From Bacteroides sp. (GTDB lineage: Bacteria; Bacteroidota; Bacteroidia; Bacteroidales; Bacteroidaceae), in NCBI GenBank assembly GCA_019412865.1, contig DXOJ01000497.1:1-9420 (forward strand): a DNA stretch of 9,420 nt, given 5' to 3'. The notes beneath the pieces are model-generated. The model had not been told where the DNA came from. It searched no databases and was given only the letters and a program-made list of their open reading frames with translations. Below, piece by piece: positions 1 through 7,101 of the stretch. Each line of letters opens with the position of its first letter. Positions within the stretch are counted from its first letter, which is position 1. Both the position numbers and the translations under genes were made by a program.

Positions 1-30
1 CTGAATATTAACTTTAGTCATTATGCTGCT

Positions 31-38
31 TAATTTTG
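31..38 (+). promoter_or_regulatory. Possible -7 box (TAATTTTG) upstream of the first gene
   Basis: TAATTTTG fits the Bacteroides -7 consensus TAnnTTTG exactly and lies 12 bases before the ATG at 51. No TTTG is present at a proper -33 distance, and transcription would start only a few bases before the ATG. The same bases include a TAA (31-33) that could end an upstream reading frame, so the gene may instead be inside an operon that begins outside the window. Confidence 0.25.
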
Positions 39-50
39 ATTAGTTACTTA

Positions 51-1697
51 ATGAATAAGAGATATATCATTTTTACAATCTTGTTTTGTCTGGCAACTTG
101 TGTTATCTATGGACAGGACAATCTTGAAGAGAAATTTAATAAGTTGGACAGGCTGAATCTGCTGGAAACAAATATGGCTAAAGCAAATATTGGGAATGCG
201 CTTCAATATGCTTACTTGCTTTATCATAAAAATACGCCTGAATCGATTTCGAAAGCAGATAAAGTACTGAATATGACTCTTTCTTTTCAGGTGTCGAATG
301 ACTCGGAATCAGGAAACTACGGTTTATGGCCCTGGAGTGTAGGCTCCACTGTAAAAGACAAGAATGTGCCGTTATTTCATGCCCATCTCATGTTTGTGAA
401 TCTTTGGGACGAGCAGAATAAGATGTCGGCTCAAACTCGCGAGGCATTCCTGAAAGCATGCAAATGTATATTGGTTGCAGCTGAACGCAGATATGATGAG
501 GAGATATTTGAATTGGGAAGGGAAGTCGTTGCGTATAGCAATGTTTTTTCTCTTTATGTGCAGACTTTAACGTTGGCAGCCGAACGGTATGACAGTGACC
601 GGCTACGTCGTAAGGCGAATATCCAATGGAGGCGTTTTTACAATAACTTTAAGTTTTACGGTATTTCAGAGTTTTTGTCTACTACGTATTACCAGGTCAT
701 ATTCGATGCGTTGATGGATATTAAAAACTTTGGGCATGAAGAAAGAATAGCCAAGGAGGCAAAAGAAATGATGGATTTCCTTTATTTGCAACAATCGGCA
801 GTGACACACCCTTTGCTGAAAATTCCTGTGTCGGGCATTGCCAGGGACTACAGAGAGTTTACCAAGTACAATGATGCCAGAGTGGAGTTCCTTCAGCATG
901 ATGTTCAGGGCTATACGCCTCCTGCCAAAGCGATAGAAATCAATACGAACCGAAAGTATCCTTTTGAAGCTACCGGAAGAACCGGGGCACTGCCATTCGT
1001 TTATAAAACTTATCAGACACCCAATGCGGCTATGGGTTCAATGAGTGGTTGGGGAAACTATTATTGGCAACAGATCTATTGTATGGCTGCAATGGGCAAG
1101 AGTGAGAAAGAGAAAGCTACACTTTTTATTCCCGGTTCATATACACCTATAAATGGATTTACGAGCCAACAAGGATTGTCTGCACTCTGTGTCTTCAACC
1201 GTCTTCCTACTATGTGGCACTTGACCCAATGGAAAGGTGACCTGGCTGATTATCGTGAAACTTTCGGTGAGTTTGGAATTGGATTTACAGATCAATTTAA
1301 ACGAGTTTCGCGAACGTCGGAAAGAATTGTCATACAGGCATACGGGTATGATGTTTATATTTTCCCGTTTGAAATGGTTAATGGAGAGATCAAATCGAGT
1401 TCTATGGAACTTCGGCAGAGAGAAAAGACCAGTCCTCGTTACCATACACGTCCTGCGCATTTCAATGAATATGTATTTAATGAGAAAGCAGACTGGTTTG
1501 GTGTTGTCGTGAAAATAGTTGAATCGGGGCAGAAGGTAGAAAGACCGGAAATTTTTTATAAGACAGAAGCTGCTATCCACACGTTCTCAACGGAGGACAA
1601 TCTCTCTGTAAGTGTTGCCTGTATGGAGCAGGGGAATTGCATTCAAATACGGACTGATGATGTTAACCTGATACCCAGATTGCAAATAATAGACTAA
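51..1697 (+). CDS. Exported protein of unrecognised family, probable alpha/alpha toroid plus beta-sandwich
   Basis: A 548-residue protein with a clear signal peptide: MNKR, then a hydrophobic stretch to about residue 20, with cleavage near YGQ. I start it at the ATG at 51; an in-frame TTG at 36 would place five extra residues before an already complete signal peptide. I do not recognise the family by name. Residues about 25-260 look mostly helical. GLWPWSVG (91-98), AYSNVFSLYV (161-170) and EFLSTTYYQV (207-216) resemble the helix-turn motifs of alpha/alpha-toroid polysaccharide lyases and hydrolases. FTSQQGLSALCVFNR (370-384) and the later part (about 405-548) look like strands of a beta-sandwich. 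It lies 15 bases upstream of the tandem DUF1080 gene, so a role on the same glycan is inferred. Lyase, hydrolase or binding protein are all possible. That it is a real exported protein is near certain; any function is tentative. Confidence 0.85.
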   Translation: MNKRYIIFTILFCLATCVIYGQDNLEEKFNKLDRLNLLETNMAKANIGNALQYAYLLYHKNTPESISKADKVLNMTLSFQVSNDSESGNYGLWPWSVGSTVKDKNVPLFHAHLMFVNLWDEQNKMSAQTREAFLKACKCILVAAERRYDEEIFELGREVVAYSNVFSLYVQTLTLAAERYDSDRLRRKANIQWRRFYNNFKFYGISEFLSTTYYQVIFDALMDIKNFGHEERIAKEAKEMMDFLYLQQSAVTHPLLKIPVSGIARDYREFTKYNDARVEFLQHDVQGYTPPAKAIEINTNRKYPFEATGRTGALPFVYKTYQTPNAAMGSMSGWGNYYWQQIYCMAAMGKSEKEKATLFIPGSYTPINGFTSQQGLSALCVFNRLPTMWHLTQWKGDLADYRETFGEFGIGFTDQFKRVSRTSERIVIQAYGYDVYIFPFEMVNGEIKSSSMELRQREKTSPRYHTRPAHFNEYVFNEKADWFGVVVKIVESGQKVERPEIFYKTEAAIHTFSTEDNLSVSVACMEQGNCIQIRTDDVNLIPRLQIID

Positions 1698-1712
1698 TAT
1701 AAAAATAGTATC

Positions 1713-3065
1713 ATGAAAAGACATTTATTTATTTTAATGATGAGTTGTATTGCCTGCACCATCTCGGCCCAGACCGGTTGGCAATCTCTTTTTAATGGGA
1801 AGAATCTGAAAGGATGGAAAGTTATTGGTGGAAAAGCTGAATATAAGGTTGTAGATGGAGCTATTGTCGGTACAAGCCGAATGGACACTCCGAATACTTT
1901 CCTGGCAACAGAAAAATGCTATGGAGATTTCATTCTGGAAATGGAATTTAAAGTAGATGATGAATTGAATTCTGGTATTCAATTTAGAAGTAATGCAAAA
2001 AAAGAGTATAAAAACGGACGGGTACATGGATATCAATATGAGATCGATCCGTCATCACGTGCATGGAGCGGTGGTATTTATGATGAAGCCAGATTGGGGT
2101 GGCTATATCCTCTGACTACTAATCCTGATGCTCAAAAGGCATTCAAACATAATGATTGGAATAAGGTTCGCATAGAGGCAATTGGTAATAACATACGTAC
2201 TTGGATAAATGGTGTGCCGGCGGCAGATATTTTAGACGATCAGGATGCCTCTGGTTTCATAGCCTTGCAGGTTCATTCTGTTCATAAAGAAAATCTTGCC
2301 GGAAAACAGGTTGCCTGGAGAGGTATCCGCATCTTGACTACGAATCTTGAAAGTGAGAAATCTCCCGGAAGTGGTATTGTACAGCATAATTGTATTCCTA
2401 ATACCATATCCGAACGAGAGTCGGCAGAGGGATGGAAACTTTTGTGGGATGGTAAGACTACGGATGGATGGATGAGTCATCGGGCACCGAAATTTCCGGA
2501 AAAGGGCTGGCACATAGAAGACGGTGTGTTGGTAGTGGAGAAAGCGGATGGAGCCGAGTCGGGTAATGGTGGTGATATCATTACAAAAGAGAAATATAAG
2601 AACTTTGTTCTAACTGTTGAATTCCGTATCACGAGCGGAGCCAATAGTGGGGTGAAATATTTTGTAAATCCAGATGTTAATAATGAACCGGGAGGTTCGG
2701 CTATCGGATGTGAGTTTCAGATATTAGATGACAATCTGCATCCGGATGCAAAGTTAGGAGTAAACGGAAACCGGAAGCTAGGTTCTCTTTATGACCTTAT
2801 ACCAGCCCCTGTAAATAAGCCTTTCCGCCCTGGTTTCTTTAATAAAGCAACGATTGTTGTTAACGGAAATCACGTGGAGCATTGGTTGAATGACGTTAAA
2901 ATCATAGAATATACGCGTAACAACCAGATGTGGGATGCTCTCGTTGATTATAGCAAATATAAAGACTGGATTAATTTCGGCAATTTCGAGACGGGACATA
3001 TCCTACTTCAGGATCATGGGGATGAAGTCTATTTTAAGAATATAAAAATCAAGGAAATTAAATAG
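1713..3065 (+). CDS. Exported tandem DUF1080 protein (3-keto-disaccharide hydrolase family)
   Basis: A 450-residue protein with an N-terminal signal peptide ([10 protein letters not shown], cleavage near ISAQ at 20). Two DUF1080 (PF06439) concanavalin-like beta-sandwich domains follow. Domain 1 is about 22-208: [10 protein letters not shown] (26-35), NSGIQFRS (86-93), GYQYEID (106-112), [14 protein letters not shown] (120-133) and GFIALQVHS (181-189). Domain 2 is about 240-448: [10 protein letters not shown] (244-253), NSGVKYFV (311-318), GCEFQILDD (332-340), GSLYDLIP (357-364) and a closing [19 protein letters not shown] (428-446). Members of this family cleave glycosides oxidised at C3 of the sugar. 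Single-domain proteins of about 200-250 residues are common, so this is a fused pair. It sits between the unknown exported gene and a Gfo/Idh/MocA oxidoreductase, the enzyme type that could make the 3-keto substrate. Family assignment is secure; substrate is unknown and one domain might only bind. Confidence 0.93.
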   Translation: MKRHLFILMMSCIACTISAQTGWQSLFNGKNLKGWKVIGGKAEYKVVDGAIVGTSRMDTPNTFLATEKCYGDFILEMEFKVDDELNSGIQFRSNAKKEYKNGRVHGYQYEIDPSSRAWSGGIYDEARLGWLYPLTTNPDAQKAFKHNDWNKVRIEAIGNNIRTWINGVPAADILDDQDASGFIALQVHSVHKENLAGKQVAWRGIRILTTNLESEKSPGSGIVQHNCIPNTISERESAEGWKLLWDGKTTDGWMSHRAPKFPEKGWHIEDGVLVVEKADGAESGNGGDIITKEKYKNFVLTVEFRITSGANSGVKYFVNPDVNNEPGGSAIGCEFQILDDNLHPDAKLGVNGNRKLGSLYDLIPAPVNKPFRPGFFNKATIVVNGNHVEHWLNDVKIIEYTRNNQMWDALVDYSKYKDWINFGNFETGHILLQDHGDEVYFKNIKIKEIK

Positions 3066-3087
3066 TAACCTTTAAAACCTGAATAAA

Positions 3088-4542
3088 ATGTCGGAAAACA
3101 AAATATCTCGCAGAAAGTTTCTTGCAAATGCGGCAGCATTGTCTTCGGTTCTGGCAGTTCCATCATTTATAATGGGAGCAGGAAGCAGTTGTTCTAGCCC
3201 GGCTCCAAAGAAGAGAGATGCACGGATTATAGGTGCGAACGGAAGAGTGGACATGGCAATGGTAGGTATTGGAAATCGCGGGAAAGATGTTATAAAGGAA
3301 CTTGATAAAACCGGCTTATGCAATGTTGTTGCCTTGTGTGATGTTGATATGGGAGCTGAACATACACAGGAAATAATGAGTATGTTTCCGGGTGTTCCGC
3401 AGTTTCGCGATTTCCGGAAAATGTTCGATAAGATGGCAGACAAAATAGATGCGGTGATGGTGGCTACTCCCGACCATAGTCATTTCCCGATTTGTATGGC
3501 TGCCATGAAACTGGGTATCCATGTTTATGTGGAAAAACCGCTTGCCCGAACTTTTTATGAGTGTGAGTTATTGATGCAAGCTGAAAAAGAATACAATGTT
3601 ATCACGCAAATGGGAAATCAAGGACATTCGGAGGCTAACTATTTTCAGTTTAAGGCTTGGAAGGATGCCGGTATCATAAAGGATGTTACAGCAGTAACTG
3701 CACACATGAATAATGAACGGCGATGGCATTCGTGGAATCCGAAGATGACGGGTTATCCGAAAGGTGAGCCAGTTCCTGCTGACATGGATTGGGATACTTG
3801 GCTGGCAGCCTCTCATTACCATGATTACAATCATGATTATCATAACGGACAATGGCGCTGCTGGTATGATTTTGGGATGGGAGCACTAGGTGATTGGGGA
3901 GCACATATCTTGGACACTGTACATGAGTATCTCCATTTGGGGTTACCCACAGAGATCAATCCTCTGTATTTGAAGGATCATAACAGGTTCTTTTATCCGA
4001 TGTCGTCGACTATTGTGTTTAAGTTTTCCGAGAGAGAAAATATGCCTCCGTTGGATATTACCTGGTATGACGGATTGGATAATATACCGCAGGTTCCCGA
4101 AGGATATGGCGTTTCGGAAATTGATCCCAACATTCCTACTGTTGCCGGAGGTAAATTGCAACCTGCCAAACTGAATCCCGGTAAAGAAATATATTCCGAG
4201 ACACTGACTTTTAAAGGTGGATCCCACGGAAGTACTCTTTCCATTATTCCGGATGCAAAGGCAAAGGAGATGGAGTCGAAGTTGCCGGAAGTTCCTGCAA
4301 GTCCGTCGAACCACTATGCCAATTTCCTGCTGGCTTGTATGGGAAAGGAGAAACCGCGTTCACCATTTTCTATTTCCGGTCCGTTGAGTCAGGTCTTTTG
4401 CTTGGGAGTGATCGGTCAGTGGATGGGTGAAAAGCTGGTTTTCGATCGTGAGACGAAACAGATTGTGAATAATCCACTTGCTAACCAGCTTCTTTGGGGG
4501 GCGGTGCCCCGTGACGGATGGGCGGATTATTACAAAATTTGA
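3088..4542 (+). CDS. Tat-exported Gfo/Idh/MocA-family oxidoreductase
   Basis: A 484-residue NAD(P)-dependent sugar oxidoreductase. The N-terminus carries a twin-arginine signal, SRRKFL at 7-12, then a hydrophobic stretch to about residue 31. Cys35 in GAGSSC could be a lipid attachment site, but the lipobox is poor. The Rossmann fold starts at MAMVGIGNRG with the GxGxxG motif at 60-65, followed by ALCDVD (82-87) and the family motif YVEKPLA (147-153), whose Lys150 is the usual catalytic lysine. GDWGAHILD (268-276) holds the Asp269-x3-His273 pair found in many members. Tat export implies folding with its nicotinamide cofactor in the cytoplasm, so the enzyme probably keeps its cofactor bound in the periplasm. 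The ATG at 3088 lies 22 bases after the DUF1080 stop, in one operon. Likely role: oxidation of a glycoside to the 3-keto form for the DUF1080 hydrolase, or reduction of the product. Family and export are firm; substrate is inferred. Confidence 0.93.
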   Translation: MSENKISRRKFLANAAALSSVLAVPSFIMGAGSSCSSPAPKKRDARIIGANGRVDMAMVGIGNRGKDVIKELDKTGLCNVVALCDVDMGAEHTQEIMSMFPGVPQFRDFRKMFDKMADKIDAVMVATPDHSHFPICMAAMKLGIHVYVEKPLARTFYECELLMQAEKEYNVITQMGNQGHSEANYFQFKAWKDAGIIKDVTAVTAHMNNERRWHSWNPKMTGYPKGEPVPADMDWDTWLAASHYHDYNHDYHNGQWRCWYDFGMGALGDWGAHILDTVHEYLHLGLPTEINPLYLKDHNRFFYPMSSTIVFKFSERENMPPLDITWYDGLDNIPQVPEGYGVSEIDPNIPTVAGGKLQPAKLNPGKEIYSETLTFKGGSHGSTLSIIPDAKAKEMESKLPEVPASPSNHYANFLLACMGKEKPRSPFSISGPLSQVFCLGVIGQWMGEKLVFDRETKQIVNNPLANQLLWGAVPRDGWADYYKI

Positions 4543-4579
4543 TTCTATCTAAAAAACAAGATTAACTTTTAGTTAGTAG

Positions 4580-4626
4580 ATGCACAGATTATTGATCGAT
4601 AGATCGGTAATCTGTGCATTCTTTTT
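4580..4626 (+). terminator. Strong intrinsic terminator after the oxidoreductase gene
   Basis: A 12-bp perfect stem (arms ATGCACAGATTA at 4580-4591 and TAATCTGTGCAT at 4608-4619) continues inward through TTGATC/GATCGG (4592-4597/4602-4607, two T-G wobbles) to a GATA loop. It is followed at once by TCTTTTT (4620-4626). It lies 38 bases after the stop codon and ends the three-gene carbohydrate operon, separating it from the fimbrial genes. Confidence 0.92.
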
Positions 4627-4679
4627 ATATGATTTTCTGCTTTTATACTCCTCAAACTTGCAAAATCGTTTCACAGAAC

Positions 4680-4708
4680 CTTTCAGGGCCTGTATTTTCT
4701 CCTGAAAG
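4680..4708. repeat. Inverted repeat just upstream of the fimbrial promoter
   Basis: CTTTCAGG (4680-4687) and CCTGAAAG (4701-4708) are perfect inverted copies separated by 13 bases. They lie directly before the candidate -33 element at 4714, where an activator site would be expected, so they may be an operator. A chance occurrence or a small hairpin is also possible. Confidence 0.45.
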
Positions 4709-4713
4709 TATGA

Positions 4714-4742
4714 TTTGATTTATTTTCTAACTTCTATATTTG
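4714..4742 (+). promoter_or_regulatory. Bacteroides-type promoter of the fimbrial locus
   Basis: The -7 box TATATTTG (4735-4742) matches TAnnTTTG exactly and a TTTG (4714-4717) could serve as the -33 element. The 17-base gap is slightly shorter than the usual one of about 19-20, so the upstream element is the weaker part. Transcription would start near 4747, giving a leader of about 15 A-rich bases before the ATG at 4762, with no Shine-Dalgarno site, which is normal in this phylum. Confidence 0.6.
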
Positions 4743-4761
4743 TCAACAGAAACGAACGACA

Positions 4762-6039
4762 ATGAAACATGGTATCTTTATCTTGGCTATTCTTATGGCT
4801 TTGTTAAGCCTTCCAGAAAGTGGGTATGCTGCGGTACCATTTTTTACTGTTATTAATGATACAATCCGACGGGTTGTGATATATTTCGATGCGAATGAAA
4901 CGAATGTGAATCCTTGTTATAGGGGTAATAAAGAGGCAATTATAGCATTAGATTCCTTGTTGTTCGGAAATTCGGATACGAAATATATAACAGCGTTAAA
5001 TGTAGTGAGTTTTGTTTCTCCTGATGGTGACGAGTCTTATAATAAAAGTTTGGTTACTAAGAGAAATAACTCGATAAAGGAATTCTTGAGGCGATATGAA
5101 TTAGTTAATAATGTTGATAAGATTCATTTCTGTTCAAAGGGAGAGGATTGGTTGGAGTTTCGTAAGTTGGTGGCATCTGACACCAACTTACCCGACCGGG
5201 AAGAAGTGCTGATGTTGATTGACTATCATAAGGATGATATCGCCAAAAGAAAGCAACTGTTGCGTAAGCTAAATCGGGGAGCCGCCTACCGATATATGGT
5301 TCGTAATGTATTTCCGGAATTGAGGCGGTCTGTTATAACGATTGTCGGAGAAACTGGGATAATAGATAGAGAGGCTTTTGAACCGGTATCTTCTGTCTCC
5401 GGGTTGTTTGTTTCGAATCAGGAAGAGGCGCTTCCGAAGAATCAACCTGATAAGCCTGTGGGAGAAAGTGAAGATAAACAGACCTGTGAGGTCGATATGT
5501 CGGAGGCAGAAGAGCCGGTGAAAAGCAAAACAGTGCTTGCAGTAAAGAACAATCTATTATATGATTTGGCATTGGCGCCGAATATAGAAGTAGAAATTCC
5601 GATAGGTAAAAGGTGGTCTTTGAATACTGAATATAAATGTCCGTGGTGGCTGAATAGTAAACATGATTTCTGCTATCAGCTCCTTTCTGGAGGCATGGAA
5701 GGACGCTATTGGCTGGGGAACCGTCAGAAACGCGACCGATTGACCGGACATTTTATTGGACTTTATGCTGAAGGTGGAATATACGATTTCCAGTTACGTG
5801 GAGACGGATATCAAGGTAAGTACTATGGAGCTGCTGGAGTGACTTATGGATATGCAAAGCAATTAGTACGGCACTTTTCCCTTGAATTCAGTTTTGGCAT
5901 AGGGTATTTGACAACAGAATATAAGAAATATACTCCTTATGAGGGGGATATTGTATGGACAAATAGTGGGCGTTATAACTTTATTGGTCCTACCAAAGCA
6001 AAAGTTTCTTTGGTATGGTTGATAACAACAAAGAGATAG
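4762..6039 (+). CDS. OmpA-like / DUF3575 outer-membrane protein of a fimbrial locus
   Basis: A 425-residue protein with a signal peptide (MKHGIFILAILMALLSL, cleavage near GYAA at 21-24). Residues about 36-190 resemble an OmpA C-terminal-like fold: RRVVIYFDANETNVNP (36-51) and VSFVSPDGDESYNKSLVTKR (82-101), which matches the pattern in which such domains bind peptidoglycan or envelope partners. An acidic, low-complexity linker (about 205-254) leads to a C-terminal DUF3575 domain (about 256-422) with KNNLLYDLALAPNIEVEIPI (262-281), KCPWW (292-296) and alternating aromatic strands typical of an outer-membrane beta-barrel. DUF3575 proteins commonly sit beside fimbrillin genes in Bacteroides, and this one opens a DUF3575-DUF5119-fimbrillin operon behind its own promoter. 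A role as an envelope anchor or secretion helper for the fimbrial subunits is inferred from that position. Domain call is firm, molecular role is unknown. Confidence 0.88.
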   Translation: MKHGIFILAILMALLSLPESGYAAVPFFTVINDTIRRVVIYFDANETNVNPCYRGNKEAIIALDSLLFGNSDTKYITALNVVSFVSPDGDESYNKSLVTKRNNSIKEFLRRYELVNNVDKIHFCSKGEDWLEFRKLVASDTNLPDREEVLMLIDYHKDDIAKRKQLLRKLNRGAAYRYMVRNVFPELRRSVITIVGETGIIDREAFEPVSSVSGLFVSNQEEALPKNQPDKPVGESEDKQTCEVDMSEAEEPVKSKTVLAVKNNLLYDLALAPNIEVEIPIGKRWSLNTEYKCPWWLNSKHDFCYQLLSGGMEGRYWLGNRQKRDRLTGHFIGLYAEGGIYDFQLRGDGYQGKYYGAAGVTYGYAKQLVRHFSLEFSFGIGYLTTEYKKYTPYEGDIVWTNSGRYNFIGPTKAKVSLVWLITTKR

Positions 6040-6044
6040 GAGGG
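6038..6044 (+). promoter_or_regulatory. Strong Shine-Dalgarno site overlapping a stop codon
   Basis: AGGAGGG lies four bases before the ATG at 6049 and shares its first two bases with the TAG stop of the DUF3575 gene (6037-6039). Strong sites are uncommon in Bacteroidetes, and the overlap points to translational coupling of the two proteins. It also fixes the start of the DUF5119 gene. Confidence 0.75.
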
Positions 6045-6048
6045 CGTT

Positions 6049-7047
6049 ATGCGAAATGCAAGATTCATGCTTCTTGTGCTTCTGTCCTCGCTGCTGGTAC
6101 TAAACGGGTGTAGCCGTCGCGATATATTGGATGATTATCCTGTAAGTGGGGTAGAAATTTCATTAAACTGGGATGGAGTAACAGATAAATTACCAGAAGG
6201 TATCCGGGTTATATTTTATCCGAAAGATGGTGAGGGTAAAAAAGTGGACAGGTACCTTTCGGTACGAGGTGGAGAAATGAAAGTTTCTCCGGGACGATAT
6301 TCGGTTGTAGCTTACAACTATAATACGGAGTCCATACGTATCCGAGGAGAAGAGTCCTATGAAACGATAGAAGCTTATACAGGAAACTGCAATGGTTTAG
6401 GGATTGCAGGAACGGAAAAGATGGTTTGGTCACCGGACTCACTGTATGTGCTGAATATTGATGAACTGAAAATAGATAAGAGTGAAGAGGTGCTTTCTTT
6501 GGATTGGAAACTGGAATCGGTAGTGAAGAAGTATTCTTTTGCGGTAGAGGTCAAAGGTTTGGAATACGTAACAACAATCGTAGGGTGTATTAATGGACTA
6601 TCTGATTGTTGCCACATTGGTAAAGGTTATGGAGCATCTTCCTCGCAGCCTATCTATTTTGAGGTAAAGAAAGATGGTAGTAAGGTAGTGGCGTATTTCA
6701 CAGCTTTCAAGCAGGCAAAGGAAATGTCAGTCCCGACACGAATATCAGAATCAAGGAGCGCAACTTCCCGTGGTGTAGGCGATATAAAGTTGATCTTGAG
6801 ATTTATCAAAACGGATAATACGGTGCAAGAGGCAGCGATTGATGTTACTGAAATAATAGAGACACTTGAAGATATTGGAACTGGAGATGATGGAAAACAG
6901 GAGCCTCCACCGGAGATTGAGTTACCGCCTGATGATAAGATTGAGGTTGATAAGCCAGAGTTACCACCGAATCCTGATGGAGGAGGAATAGGAGGTAATG
7001 TTGATGGATGGGGTCCAGAGGATGGCGTTGAATTACCTGTGAACTGA
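6049..7047 (+). CDS. DUF5119 lipoprotein with proline-rich tail (fimbria-associated)
   Basis: A 332-residue lipoprotein. The N-terminus MRNARFMLLVLL runs into the lipobox LNGC, giving lipidated Cys21, followed by SRRDILDDY. The body (about 30-270) matches the DUF5119 pattern: VEISLNWDG (35-43), LPEGIRVIFYPKDG (48-61) and PGRYSVVAYNYNTE (81-94), which is reminiscent of beta-sandwich fimbrillin-like domains. Residues about 278-332 form an acidic proline-rich tail with 11 prolines and three ELP motifs (291-293, 304-306, 328-330), ending in VDGWGPEDGVELPVN. It starts nine bases after the DUF3575 stop with a strong ribosome site, and 54 bases before the fimbrillin gene. DUF5119 genes recur in Bacteroides fimbrial loci. 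A role as anchor or accessory subunit is an inference; the family call and lipidation are well supported. Confidence 0.85.
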   Translation: MRNARFMLLVLLSSLLVLNGCSRRDILDDYPVSGVEISLNWDGVTDKLPEGIRVIFYPKDGEGKKVDRYLSVRGGEMKVSPGRYSVVAYNYNTESIRIRGEESYETIEAYTGNCNGLGIAGTEKMVWSPDSLYVLNIDELKIDKSEEVLSLDWKLESVVKKYSFAVEVKGLEYVTTIVGCINGLSDCCHIGKGYGASSSQPIYFEVKKDGSKVVAYFTAFKQAKEMSVPTRISESRSATSRGVGDIKLILRFIKTDNTVQEAAIDVTEIIETLEDIGTGDDGKQEPPPEIELPPDDKIEVDKPELPPNPDGGGIGGNVDGWGPEDGVELPVN

Positions 7048-7101
7048 ATGAGATACTATAAACAAAATAGAACAATATTATAAACTTTTAAAAATACAGT
7101 T

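Noticed and set aside
1..33. C-terminal end of an upstream gene in frame 1, stop TAA at 31-33
   Set aside because: Only ten codons without any recognisable motif; it could be chance. The sequence to the left of the window would decide.
36..50. TTG start for the first gene, adding five residues
   Set aside because: The ATG at 51 starts an ideal signal peptide (MNKR then hydrophobic); the extra residues MISYL would disturb it, and TTG is a rare start.
1137..1580. 147-codon open frame on the minus strand
   Set aside because: Fully inside the first gene, composition of a shadow frame, no ribosome site or family resemblance. The plus-strand frame at 1237-1512 is rejected for the same reason.
3943..4314. 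Open frames on the minus strand opposite the oxidoreductase gene
   Set aside because: The opposite strand carries conserved family sequence throughout; these frames show no protein-like pattern.
4666..4755. Invertible promoter: TCGTTTC (4666-4672) and GAAACGA (4749-4755) flank the fimbrial promoter
   Set aside because: Only seven bases match, far shorter than known Bacteroides inversion repeats, and such a pair can arise by chance in this distance. No invertase gene is nearby. Mixed-orientation reads would overturn this.
7048..7101. Separate promoter for the fimbrillin gene
   Set aside because: No TAnnTTTG box or close variant is present in the 54-base gap, so I treat the gene as part of the operon; RNA processing in the gap cannot be excluded.
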